45,357 bases of DNA from Burkholderiales bacterium Ga0074133 (GCA_001464865.1 LNEG01000074.1:1-45357), one strand, 5' to 3'; shown: positions 35,176 to 42,960, numbered from the stretch's first letter. Notes: a model not told the origin generated them from the sequence alone. A program made the numbers and translations.

Positions 35176-35838
35176 ATGCAAACTGAAACATCCTCCCCCA
35201 TTCCCCAGGTGCCAGACCACTACACCACGCTGGAAGTCGCCAAACTGCTGGGAATGGCGGTTCGGTCCGTACAGTTGATGGTCGACCGCCATGAACTCGA
35301 CGCATGGAAGACGCCTGGCGGGCACCGCCGTATTTCGCGGGCATCCGTCGAGCGCTGGATCAACGCCCGCGGGCCGGCAGCCATCCCCGGTGGCTCCAAT
35401 GGCGCCCCGGCGTCGCCTCAGGGGGCTGTGCGGCGCCCTGGCGGATCCGCACCGGCACAGGTACTGCTCATCGAAGACTCCATCCATTTCCAGAATCTGG
35501 TGTCGCTGATCGTCCAGCAGCATTTCCCGGGCGTGGCCCTGCATGTGGCCAACGACGGCATAGCCGGCCTGGCTCTCTACGGCCAGACGCAGCCCGACGT
35601 GCTGATCGTGGATATCCTGCTGCCCGGCATCGACGGCGCCACGCTGATCACCACGCTGCGCTCGCACCCGCAGTTCACCCGCAGCCAGCTCATCGTGGTG
35701 ACCTCGCTGGATGAACAGCAGCGCGAGCCGTACGCCTTTGCCCTGCAGGGCGTGCGCGTGATCCACAAGCCCAGCCTGGTGGCCGAGTTGCCCGCTGCGC
35801 TCGCCACCTGCCTGCCTGCGCAACGGGGCCTGCAGTGA
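35176..35838 (+). CDS. HTH-REC protein: MerR/excisionase-type DNA-binding domain fused to a receiver
   Basis: A 220-aa protein. Residues 15-65 are a helix-turn-helix of the HTH_17/BldC/MerR type (TLEVAKLLGMAVRSVQLMVD, then TPGGHRRI). A Gly/Pro-rich linker follows, then a receiver domain (about 95-210) with Glu100/Asp101, Asp146 (LIVDILLPG), Thr in VVTSLDE and Lys in IHKPSL. The order is the reverse of the usual REC-then-HTH response regulators and the HTH class is not one normally paired with REC. The stop overlaps the next start as GTGA. It probably regulates transcription in the divergent signalling locus. Confidence 0.87.
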   Translation: MQTETSSPIPQVPDHYTTLEVAKLLGMAVRSVQLMVDRHELDAWKTPGGHRRISRASVERWINARGPAAIPGGSNGAPASPQGAVRRPGGSAPAQVLLIEDSIHFQNLVSLIVQQHFPGVALHVANDGIAGLALYGQTQPDVLIVDILLPGIDGATLITTLRSHPQFTRSQLIVVTSLDEQQREPYAFALQGVRVIHKPSLVAELPAALATCLPAQRGLQ

Positions 35839-36584
35839 CCCTGGCCAAGGTCCTGCTCATCGAGGACGACGCATCCATTACCCAGTTTGTCCGGATGGCC
35901 CTGGAAGACCTGGAGATCGAACTCCTGGCCTGCACCAATGTCGCCGACGCATGGAGGGTGCTGGAGGCGGGTGGAATCCGCCTGGTGCTGACCGACCTGA
36001 TGCTGCCAGGCGAATCAGGCATCGACCTGATGCACCGGCTGCGCAACCATGCAGGCAGCGTACCGGCCGTGCCGGTGGCCGTTTTCAGTGCGGGCCTCAC
36101 GCCACCAGTGCGGGACAAGCTCACTGCGCTGGGCGTCTGGCGCATGCTCTCCAAACCCATCCCCGTGATGGAACTCGAAGGCTGCGTGCGCGAAGCGCTG
36201 GCTCTGGTGGCTGCTCCGGCCGCGGCCCCCTCACCCCCTGTCAGTGCCGTCCAAGGCGCGCCGGGCCTGCCCCCCCTCACGCTCGCTGAGAGCGAAGCGG
36301 TGACCACCCACTTCGGCGGCGACGAGCGCCTGTTTCGCGCGTACCGCGCCAGCTGTCATGCGCAGTTTGCTGCCGACGTCCGACAAGGTGATGCCGCCCA
36401 CGTGGCTGGCGACTGGCAAGCGCTGCGGCGTCTGGCACACAGCCTGGGCACGGTGCTGCTGACACTGGGACACCCCGATGGCAGCGCCATGGCCCGGGCA
36501 CTGGAAGACGCAGCCAGCGAGCCCGACGTTGCAGCCTGCCAGCAAGGCTGGGCACGCCTAAGGGCTTTTCTGACAACGCTCTAG
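35835..36584 (+). CDS. REC-HPt phosphorelay protein
   Basis: A 249-aa protein with an N-terminal receiver (Glu10, Asp11, Asp12; phospho-acceptor Asp54 in LTDLMLPG; Lys107 in SKPIP) and a C-terminal histidine phosphotransfer domain centred on His202 (LRRLAHSLGTVLLTLG). The start is GTG 35835 within a GTGA overlap. Because the kinase at 33014 lacks both REC and HPt, this protein can supply the missing relay steps: His kinase, REC, HPt, then the terminal REC proteins. The linker is Ala/Pro-rich. Confidence 0.88.
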   Translation: MTLAKVLLIEDDASITQFVRMALEDLEIELLACTNVADAWRVLEAGGIRLVLTDLMLPGESGIDLMHRLRNHAGSVPAVPVAVFSAGLTPPVRDKLTALGVWRMLSKPIPVMELEGCVREALALVAAPAAAPSPPVSAVQGAPGLPPLTLAESEAVTTHFGGDERLFRAYRASCHAQFAADVRQGDAAHVAGDWQALRRLAHSLGTVLLTLGHPDGSAMARALEDAASEPDVAACQQGWARLRAFLTTL

Positions 36585-36632
36585 CGCCGGGCTGGCCAGC
36601 GCCGAAGCGGGCGGTGCTCTAACATCGCCGGC

Positions 36633-37322
36633 ATGATCACCGTCCACCACCTTGAAACGTCGCGCTCACAGCGCATCCTGTGGCTGCTGGAAGAGCTGGG
36701 CCTGCCGTATGAGCTCAAGGTCTACCAGCGCGACAAGGCCACCAGGCTTGCACCCGCAGCGCTCAAAAAGATCCACCCGCTGGGCAAGTCTCCGGTGATC
36801 ACCGATGGCAACGAAGTGATCGCCGAGTCCGGCGCGATCATCGAATACCTGGTGGAAACCTATGGCGGGCAGACCTCTGGCGAGCTGGCCCACCTGCAAC
36901 CCGCTGCCGGCACGCCCGCTTACCGGCAATGTCGCTTCTGGATGCACTACGCAGAGGGTTCCCTGATGAACTGGCTGGTGATGAAACTCGTGTTCATGAG
37001 CATTCCCACCCAGCCCATGCCGTTCTTCGTCAAGCCCATCGCCCGCACGCTGTGCGCCAAGGTGCAGGAAAAGCTGATCGACCCGAACCTGGCCACTGCG
37101 CTGGCCTTCATGGAAACCCACCTGGCCAGCCACGCCTGGTTTGCGGGCGACCACATCACCATGGCGGACTTCCAGATGAGCTTTGCGGTGGAAGCAGCGC
37201 TTTCGCGCACCGGAAACTCGGCGAGCGTGGGCCACCTGGCTGCGTACCGCGACCGGATGGTGGCGCGCCCCGCCTACCAGCGCGCCATCGCCAAGGGCGG
37301 CCCCGTGGTGATGGGGGCATGA
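36633..37322 (+). CDS. Glutathione S-transferase family protein
   Basis: A 229-aa soluble enzyme. The N-terminal thioredoxin-like GST domain (about 1-80) shows SRSQRILWLLEELGLPYEL, the cis-Pro region GKSPVI and ESGAI for glutathione binding. The all-helical C-terminal domain follows, including the N-capping/hydrophobic-staple region DHITMADFQM. It probably conjugates glutathione to electrophiles; the substrate is not predictable. A TAACAT hexamer at 36620-36625 lies seven bases before ATG 36633 and no Shine-Dalgarno is evident, so a leaderless mRNA is possible. The stop overlaps the tyrosine phosphatase start (ATGA). Confidence 0.92.
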   Translation: MITVHHLETSRSQRILWLLEELGLPYELKVYQRDKATRLAPAALKKIHPLGKSPVITDGNEVIAESGAIIEYLVETYGGQTSGELAHLQPAAGTPAYRQCRFWMHYAEGSLMNWLVMKLVFMSIPTQPMPFFVKPIARTLCAKVQEKLIDPNLATALAFMETHLASHAWFAGDHITMADFQMSFAVEAALSRTGNSASVGHLAAYRDRMVARPAYQRAIAKGGPVVMGA

Positions 37323-37852
37323 CCAGCCCATCGCCCGTGGCGCGGCCCTACGGCTTCCGCGTGCTTTTCGTGTGCATGGGCAACATTTGCCGCAGTCCGA
37401 CAGCGCACGGAGTGTTCCGCCACATGGTCGCGGCGGCCGGCCTTGCAGACCAGGTGCGGATCGATTCGGCCGGGACCCACAACTACCACCCGGGCGAGCC
37501 GCCCGACGAGCGCAGCCAGCGGCATGCGCTGCAACGCGGCTATGCGCTGGCCGATCTGCGCGCCCGGCAGATCACCGAAGCAGACTTTGCGCAATTTGAC
37601 CTGGTGCTGGCCATGGACTGGGACAACCTGGCCCTGGCGCAGGACCTGTGCCCGCCAGCCCATCTGGCCAAGGTGAAGCGCCTGACGGAGTTCTGCGTGC
37701 GGCTGAGCAGCCCCGTCGTGCCCGATCCGTACTACGGCGGCGCGCAAGGCTTCAGCGAAGTCCTGGACCTGGTGGAAGACGCTTGCGAAGGCCTGCTGCA
37801 GCATGTGCAGCGGCAGCTTGCAAGAGCGCCGGCAGGCTCGGCCCGGCACTGA
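37319..37852 (+). CDS. Low-molecular-weight protein-tyrosine phosphatase
   Basis: A 177-aa cytoplasmic phosphatase. The P-loop VCMGNICRSP places the nucleophile Cys19 and Arg25, and the general acid is the Asp in VPDPYYGG, all standard for the family. Bacterial members act on tyrosine kinases of exopolysaccharide export or on small phospho-compounds. Start 37319 lies in an ATGA overlap with the GST gene, giving translational coupling. The gene ends convergently, 19 bp from xdhC; no terminator hairpin was seen in between. Confidence 0.92.
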   Translation: MTSPSPVARPYGFRVLFVCMGNICRSPTAHGVFRHMVAAAGLADQVRIDSAGTHNYHPGEPPDERSQRHALQRGYALADLRARQITEADFAQFDLVLAMDWDNLALAQDLCPPAHLAKVKRLTEFCVRLSSPVVPDPYYGGAQGFSEVLDLVEDACEGLLQHVQRQLARAPAGSARH

Positions 37853-37871
37853 GCCAGAACGCCAAGCCGCC

Positions 37872-38993
37872 TCAGCGCACGCCGCAGACCAGCGCACCCG
37901 GATCGTTGTGGGCCAGGTCCCGCTCGTTCTTGGCCTGAGCCACTTCCATGTCCCGCGGCAACGTCACGCCGTTCTTCACCGCAAGAATCTCGGCCATCAC
38001 GCTGACCGCGATCTCGGGGGGTGTCTTGCTGCCGATGTAGATGCCGATGGGCCCGCGCAGGCGCGCCAGGCTGGCTTCGGTCTGCTCGAAGTGTTCGATC
38101 ATGCGCGCGCGGCGGGCTTCATTGTTGCGGCGCGAACCGATGCCGCCCACGTAGAAGGCCTCGGTATTGAGGGCTTCCAGCAACGCCAGGTCATCGAGCT
38201 TGGGGTCGTGCGTGAGGGCCACCACGCAGGTGCGGCGGTCGGGCTTGAAGGCCAGCACCACATCGTCGGGCATGTCGCTCACCACCGTGGCCGCGGGCAC
38301 GCTCCAGGCGCCGCGGTACTCTTCGCGCGGGTCGCACACCGTCACGGCAAAACCGTTGAACAACGCCATGGTGGCCAGATACTCGGCCAGTTGCCCCGCG
38401 CCGATGAGCAGCATGCGGTACTCGGGCCCGAACGTGTTGGTGATCTGCTGCGCGTCCACCACCAGATCCGCCGGCGCGGCAGCCGGCTGCAGGCTCGCTG
38501 TGCCGTCGGCCAGACGTACGGTGCGCTGCATCAGGTGGCCTGCCTCCAGCGCGACGATCAGCGCGGCGAGTGAAGCTGCATCGGGGTCGTACTCCAGCAG
38601 CAGTTCCAGCGTGCCGCCGCAGGGCAGGCCAAAGCGGTGGGCTTCGTCCGCAGAGATGCCGTACTTCACGAACGAAGGCGGGCCGCTGGGCATGGGGTGG
38701 TCACCCGGCGATGCGGCCTGCGTGCCTACTGCGGCGCTCGCGGCGCTCGCGGCGCTCGCTGCATTCGCGGCACTCGCTGCGTACGCGCGGGTATGGCGGT
38801 CAATCAGGTCGTCCTCGATGCACCCACCCGACACCGACCCCACCACAGAGCCGTCTTCGCACAGCGCCATGATCGATCCCACCGGCCGCGGCGAGGAGCC
38901 CCAGGTGCGCACCACCGTGGCCAGCAGCGCCCGCCGGCCTTCCGCACGCCATCCGTGCAGCGTGCGCAACACCATCACATCCAGGTTTTCCAT
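37872..38993 (-). CDS. XdhC/CoxI family molybdenum-hydroxylase maturation factor
   Basis: A 373-aa protein. The N-terminal XdhC_CoxI domain has the signatures SVSGGCIEDDL and FGLPCGGTLELL; the C-terminal Rossmann-like domain has LLIGAGQLAEYLATMA and YVGGIGSRRNN. XdhC proteins bind and sulfurate molybdenum cofactor before insertion into xanthine-dehydrogenase-type enzymes. Between the two Cys-containing motifs there is a non-conserved insertion of Ala/Ser repeats encoded by a 9-bp minisatellite (38731-38784). It is the last gene of the leftward Mo-hydroxylase locus, 75 bp after the CoxG-like gene. Confidence 0.92.
   Translation of the reverse strand: MENLDVMVLRTLHGWRAEGRRALLATVVRTWGSSPRPVGSIMALCEDGSVVGSVSGGCIEDDLIDRHTRAYAASAANAASAASAASAAVGTQAASPGDHPMPSGPPSFVKYGISADEAHRFGLPCGGTLELLLEYDPDAASLAALIVALEAGHLMQRTVRLADGTASLQPAAAPADLVVDAQQITNTFGPEYRMLLIGAGQLAEYLATMALFNGFAVTVCDPREEYRGAWSVPAATVVSDMPDDVVLAFKPDRRTCVVALTHDPKLDDLALLEALNTEAFYVGGIGSRRNNEARRARMIEHFEQTEASLARLRGPIGIYIGSKTPPEIAVSVMAEILAVKNGVTLPRDMEVAQAKNERDLAHNDPGALVCGVR
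38731..38784. repeat. 9-bp coding minisatellite in xdhC
   Basis: Six consecutive 9-bp units: three perfect GCGGCGCTC units followed by GCTGCATTC, GCGGCACTC and GCTGCGTAC. On the coding (minus) strand they encode Ala-rich triplets (A-S-A, A-N-A, A-Y-A). The copy number is likely to vary between strains without breaking frame. Confidence 0.9.
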
Positions 38994-39068
38994 CGGTCTT
39001 CTCTGTGTGGCAGCAGTCCAGTCGCGGCTGCTGCGGTATTCGTGGCGCCAACAGCAGGGGTTTGTGTG

Positions 39069-39701
39069 TCAGCGGTTGAGCCACCAGCCCAATGCGGCCA
39101 GGGCAGCCGCCCCCACGGCCCACACCCACACGGGTATGCCACCACCATTGTCCTGCGGGCCTGCCGACGCACCCATGGCCACGGCCCCGGGCTGCGTGGG
39201 CGCTTCAGACGGCGCGGGCTCTGCCACCGCCGCGCGCGGGTGGCGGCGCTGCATCTCGTCATCAAAGCGCTTGAAAAAATCCTCGGCCATCGACTTGGCC
39301 GCGCCATCGATCAGTCGCTGGCCCAGCTGCGCGATCTTGCCGCCCACCGTGGCGTGCACGGTGTACTGCAGCTCACAGCTCTCCTGGCCGGCGGCATCCG
39401 CCGGCAGTGGCACCAGGGTCACCTTGGCGTTGCCCTTGCCAAATCCGGCCACGCCACCCGATCCATCGAAGGCGATGGTGTAGCTCTGGGGAGCCATGAT
39501 CTCGGACAGCGTGATCTTGCCCGCGAACTTGGCTGAAACAGGGCCGATCTTGAGGGCCATCGCCACGGCGTACTGGTTTTCGGCGGTGGGCTCGACCTTG
39601 TCACAGCCGGGGATGCACAGCTTGAGGACTTCGGGGTCGTTGAGCGCGTCCCAGGCCTGCTGCTGGCTGACGGCAAGGGTGCGGCTGGCTTGCATTTCCA
39701 T
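39069..39701 (-). CDS. CoxG-like protein with C-terminal membrane anchor
   Basis: A 210-aa protein of the CoxG / SRPBCC (START-like) family (residues 1-145; MQASRTLAVSQQQAWDALND at the start, then VHATVGGKIAQLGQRLIDGA). It is followed by a Pro/Ala-rich linker and one C-terminal transmembrane helix (PVWVWAVGAAALAALGWWL). In carboxydotrophs CoxG anchors CO dehydrogenase to the membrane. ATG 39701 is preceded by AGGA; the frame is open 79 codons upstream, but those are Arg/Pro/Cys-rich. It may recruit the hydroxylase at 42156-45352 to the inner membrane and, by analogy, to quinone. Confidence 0.88.
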   Translation of the reverse strand: MEMQASRTLAVSQQQAWDALNDPEVLKLCIPGCDKVEPTAENQYAVAMALKIGPVSAKFAGKITLSEIMAPQSYTIAFDGSGGVAGFGKGNAKVTLVPLPADAAGQESCELQYTVHATVGGKIAQLGQRLIDGAAKSMAEDFFKRFDDEMQRRHPRAAVAEPAPSEAPTQPGAVAMGASAGPQDNGGGIPVWVWAVGAAALAALGWWLNR

Positions 39702-39795
39702 GATGGTTTCCTCTCGGGCTCTCTTTGGTTGTCGTCGTATGTATCGGGCTGACGCATGGGCGGATGTGCGAGGCGCGCAAGGGCCGGCAAAAGCC

Positions 39796-41025
39796 TCATC
39801 GCGCCCCGGGCGATCGCAGCAATGCCGCGAGGCTGCCCGCCAGGTCCTGCAGGCGGGCGAGGTTGTGTACCGCCACCATGCCATGGGCATGACGGTGCAA
39901 GGCGGACGCGCCGCGGGCCGTGGGCGCATAGCCGTCAAAGCGCAGCAGCGGATTGAGCCACAGCAGGCGGCCAGAATGCCGGAGCAGCCAGCCCAGCTCG
40001 CGCTCCAGCTCCTCGGGGACGCCCGTGTCCAGCCCGTCGCTCACCAGCAAGACCAGCGTGCGGCGGCCCACCAGGCGCCGGGCATGGGCTGTGCGCAACT
40101 GTGCCAGGCAGGCGCCCAGGCGAGTGCCCCCCGCAAAGTCGGTGATGGCCGCGCTGGCTGTCTCCAGCATGGCGTCGGTGTCGGCCAGGCGGAATGCAGC
40201 GCCCAGGTCGGTGAGTGTGGTGCCGAACGCAAACACGTCACGCCGCAGTCCGCCACCCGCATGGCGCGCTGCCGTGGCGGCATGCAGGAACGCCAGCAGC
40301 AACCGGGTGTAGCGCTCCATCGATCCCGACACATCCACCAGGACCACCAGCGGCAGCGGTTGCTGGCGGCGCTGCAGCAGGGGCACGCGCAGCAGTTCGC
40401 CGCCCGTGCGGGCGGCCAGCCGCATGGCACCGGGCCAGTGCGGGCGCCGGCCGCGCACACCCGGCCGCGTGCGGCGCGCTGCGTAGTGCGGCAGGGGCAG
40501 CGTGATGTCGCGGGCCAGGCGCTCCACCAGCAGGTATTCGCTGGCCGACAGCTGGTTGAAGTCGGCGTTGCGCAGGCGCTGAAGGTCGCTGGCCGTCATG
40601 GCGGCGTCAAACTCGATCTTGTCGTCCTCGCGGGCAGGTGGCGCAGTGCGCGCTGCACGCACGGGCGCCAGTGCTTCGTTCACCCGCGGGCGGCGGCGGG
40701 CGGGTTCGGCTTTGGATTCGGTGCTGGGCAGCATCTGCGCCAGCAGTTTCTGCGCCACCTCGGGGTTGCGAAAGTAGGCGTTGAACAGTTCGTGAAAGAC
40801 GGCACGGTCCTGCTCGCGGCTGACCAGCACGGTCTCCAGTGCGGCGCAGAAGTCCTGCCGGGCCAGCCCCGTCAGCGTCAGGGCCTGCTGCGCCAGGGCC
40901 ATGCGTGCAGCGTCCACAGGTACACCGGCGCGGCGCAACGCACGTCCAAACCCGCTCACGTTGTCGGCAAGCTTGCCGCTGCGGGCATCGCCCAGCTGCG
41001 AATACGTGGTGCCGGCCTGGTCCAT
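39796..41025 (-). CDS. CoxE-like VWA domain protein
   Basis: A 409-aa protein. The N-terminal half is helical. The C-terminal half is a von Willebrand A domain with a complete MIDAS (VDVSGSM near residue 228, then FGTTLT and VSDGLDTG). CoxE works with the AAA+ ATPase CoxD in late maturation of the Mo/Cu site in CO dehydrogenase; similar MoxR/VWA pairs act as metal-insertion chaperones. It begins 20 bp after the CoxD-like gene stop. No signal peptide is seen, so it is cytoplasmic. Confidence 0.9.
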   Translation of the reverse strand: MDQAGTTYSQLGDARSGKLADNVSGFGRALRRAGVPVDAARMALAQQALTLTGLARQDFCAALETVLVSREQDRAVFHELFNAYFRNPEVAQKLLAQMLPSTESKAEPARRRPRVNEALAPVRAARTAPPAREDDKIEFDAAMTASDLQRLRNADFNQLSASEYLLVERLARDITLPLPHYAARRTRPGVRGRRPHWPGAMRLAARTGGELLRVPLLQRRQQPLPLVVLVDVSGSMERYTRLLLAFLHAATAARHAGGGLRRDVFAFGTTLTDLGAAFRLADTDAMLETASAAITDFAGGTRLGACLAQLRTAHARRLVGRRTLVLLVSDGLDTGVPEELERELGWLLRHSGRLLWLNPLLRFDGYAPTARGASALHRHAHGMVAVHNLARLQDLAGSLAALLRSPGAR

Positions 41026-41045
41026 GCGGGGCGCCTGCCGTCGTC

Positions 41046-41951
41046 TCAGTGGGCAGGTTCGGGAGCCAGCAGCTGCGCCGACAGGTCGCGCGTGAGCGCC
41101 GCCACGTCCTCACGCTGTTTGAACAGGATGCCGGCTGTGTCGGCCACCACCTCCGGGTCCACCACCAGCGTGTCGAGTGCAACAAGGGCCTTGGCCCATT
41201 CCACGCTTTCGGCGATGCCTGGCGTGCGGCTGAAGGCATTGGCAAAGGGCTGGCTGCGCAGGCGGCCCACGAAGTCGGCCACCTGCTGTGCCAGCGCCTC
41301 GCCCGCGCCGGGCACCTGGGCCCGGACGATGGCCAGTTCGCGCTCGCGCTCGGGATAGTCGAGCCAGTGGTACAGGCAGCGGCGCTTGACGGCATCGTGC
41401 AGGTCGCGCGTGCGGTTGCTGGTGAGGATGGTGACGGGAGCAGCCGCAGCACGCACCGTGCCCAGCTCGGGAATGCTCACCTGGTACTCGCCCAGGTATT
41501 CCAGCAGGAAAGCCTCAAACGGTTCGTCCGCGCGGTCCACCTCGTCGATCAGCAGCACCGCGCCGGGCGCAGGGGCCTGCAGCGCCTGCAGCAGCGGCCG
41601 CCGGATGAGGTAGCGCTCCTGATAGACCTCGGCCTCGATCTGCGCGACATCGTTCACCCCCCTGGCTTCTGCCGCACGCATGTGCAGCAGCTGGGCGGCG
41701 TAGTTCCACTCGTACAACGCCTCGCGCTGCTCGAGCCCGTCGTAACACTGCAGGCGGATCAGGCTGCGGCCCAGCACTTCGCCCAGCGCCCGGGCCAAAG
41801 CCGTCTTGCCCACGCCCGGCTCACCCTCCAGCAGCAGCGGGCGCTGCAGCTGCAGCGCCAGGTACACCGCGGTCGCCAGGCGACGGTCTGCAAAATAGCC
41901 CACGCCTTGCAGTGCGCGTACCAGGTCATCGACAGAAGTGGGCAGACTCAT
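41046..41951 (-). CDS. CoxD-like MoxR-family AAA+ ATPase
   Basis: A 301-aa AAA+ ATPase of the MoxR class. Walker A is GEPGVGKT (43-50), Walker B is VLLIDEVDRADE, and sensor/arginine regions include TILTSNRTRDLHDA. It pairs with the VWA protein next door. In CO dehydrogenase biogenesis CoxD unfolds or remodels the apoenzyme to allow metal insertion. ATG 41951 is one base after the end of dispersed-repeat copy C, so the repeat supplies the only Shine-Dalgarno-like purines (AAGAAG). The frame is open 67 codons further upstream, through the repeat and GC-rich spacer, but without conserved sequence. Confidence 0.92.
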   Translation of the reverse strand: MSLPTSVDDLVRALQGVGYFADRRLATAVYLALQLQRPLLLEGEPGVGKTALARALGEVLGRSLIRLQCYDGLEQREALYEWNYAAQLLHMRAAEARGVNDVAQIEAEVYQERYLIRRPLLQALQAPAPGAVLLIDEVDRADEPFEAFLLEYLGEYQVSIPELGTVRAAAAPVTILTSNRTRDLHDAVKRRCLYHWLDYPERERELAIVRAQVPGAGEALAQQVADFVGRLRSQPFANAFSRTPGIAESVEWAKALVALDTLVVDPEVVADTAGILFKQREDVAALTRDLSAQLLAPEPAH

Positions 41952-41952
41952 T

Positions 41953-42009
41953 GCTTCTTTTTTGATAGCTACAGGGGAAGAAAAATAAAGGGCTTGCGGC
42001 CGATTTGAC
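41953..42009 (-). repeat. 57-bp dispersed repeat, copy C
   Basis: On the minus strand this aligns gaplessly with copies A and B: GTCAAATCGG at columns 1-10 is identical to copy A, AGCCC at 16-20 and GCTATCA at 41-47. It ends one base before the CoxD-like start codon and forms its immediate 5' region. Confidence 0.8.
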
Positions 42010-42053
42010 TCAAAAATGGGGCCATGGCGGCTCCGGAAGCCTCCGAAGCCGCT

Positions 42054-42138
42054 GGCCGATGGCCGGGCCCGTCGCCATCCCCGCGCCGATGGCCAGGGCC
42101 CTTCTCCGGCCAGACCGGCAAAGCCGGAGGCCAGGAGA
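42054..42138. repeat. Direct repeats and nested hairpin between coxM-like and coxD-like genes
   Basis: GGCCGATGGCCGGGCCC (42054-42070) recurs almost exactly as GCCGATGGCCAGGGCCC (42085-42101). Next to it is a nested inverted repeat (42103-42138): TCTCC/GGAGA outside, GGCC/GGCC, and CCGGC-AAA-GCCGG inside. No U-run follows in either direction, so it looks like an mRNA processing, stabilising or attenuation hairpin rather than a terminator. Confidence 0.6.
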
Positions 42139-42155
42139 GCGGGCCGGCTCAACGC

Positions 42156-42953
42156 TCAGGAGGCAGCGTTCATCTGCGTGACCGCCCGCTGCGTCTGCAC
42201 GCTGATCAGGTTGGCGCGGTAGGCAGCGCTGGCGTGGATGTCGCCATTGAGGTCACTGGCATCAATCTTGACGGCGGCCGCGGCGGCAGGGGTGAAGCTC
42301 TGGTTGAGCGCGGCCTCCAGCCCTGCATGGCGGAAAACGCTGCTGGCAGCGCCGGTGATGGCCACCCGCACACCGCTGTCGGTTTGTGCGGCAAACACGC
42401 CCACCAGCGAGAACCGCGACGCGGCCTGCTTGAACTTCATGTAGGCCGCCCGCTTCGGGATGGGGAAGCGGATGGCAGTGATGATCTCGCCCTCGTCGAG
42501 CGCGGTGGTGTACATGCCCACAAAGAAGTCATCTGCCGGAATCTCGCGCCGGTTGGTGATGACCGTGGCCCCCAGGCCCAGCACAGCACTCGGGTAGCAC
42601 GCGGCCGGGTCGTTGTTGGCCACCGAACCACCGAGCGTGCCGCGGGCGCGCACCTGGCGGTCGCCAATGTGTGCAGCCAGGTCGGCCAGTGCAGGAATGG
42701 CAGCCTTGACCTCGGCACTGGCGGCCACGTCCATGTGGCGCGTCATGGCGCCGATGACCAGGGCATTGCCCTCACGGCGAATGCCGGCCAGCTCGGCCAC
42801 ACCATTCAGGTCCACGATCTTCTCGGGGTTGGCCAGGCGCAGGCGCATCGACGGCAGCAGGCTCTGCCCGCCCGCCAGCAGCTTGCCGCCCTGGGCGATG
42901 AGCTGCGCGGCAGCGCTTGTGGAGGATGGCGCTTCAAAGGTGAATGCGTACAT
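42156..42953 (-). CDS. Xanthine dehydrogenase-family FAD subunit (CoxM-like)
   Basis: A 265-aa flavoprotein subunit of a molybdenum hydroxylase. It has the FAD-binding motif AGGQSLLPSMRLRLA (about 27-41), TLGGSVANNDPAACYP (about 110-125) and the C-terminal CO_deh_flav_C domain. It passes electrons from the 2Fe-2S centres to FAD and then to an acceptor. Start 42953 is supported by AAGGAG seven bases upstream, which overlaps the TAA stop of the large-subunit gene, so translation is probably coupled. The open frame extends 65 codons into that gene but out of its frame. The small 2Fe-2S subunit should lie beyond the right edge. Confidence 0.93.
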   Translation of the reverse strand: MYAFTFEAPSSTSAAAQLIAQGGKLLAGGQSLLPSMRLRLANPEKIVDLNGVAELAGIRREGNALVIGAMTRHMDVAASAEVKAAIPALADLAAHIGDRQVRARGTLGGSVANNDPAACYPSAVLGLGATVITNRREIPADDFFVGMYTTALDEGEIITAIRFPIPKRAAYMKFKQAASRFSLVGVFAAQTDSGVRVAITGAASSVFRHAGLEAALNQSFTPAAAAAVKIDASDLNGDIHASAAYRANLISVQTQRAVTQMNAAS

Positions 42954-42960
42954 GGTCGGT

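Noticed and set aside
38731..38784. CRISPR-like repeat array
   Set aside because: Units are 9 bp and contiguous with no spacers; it is a coding minisatellite.
39496..41358. 620-aa plus-strand ORF across the CoxG/CoxE/CoxD-like genes
   Set aside because: Overlaps three genes with clear family motifs on the other strand; low-complexity composition.
42016..42152. N-terminal extension of the CoxD-like protein
   Set aside because: The open frame here passes through a dispersed repeat and structured spacer; conserved MoxR sequence begins only at Met 41951.
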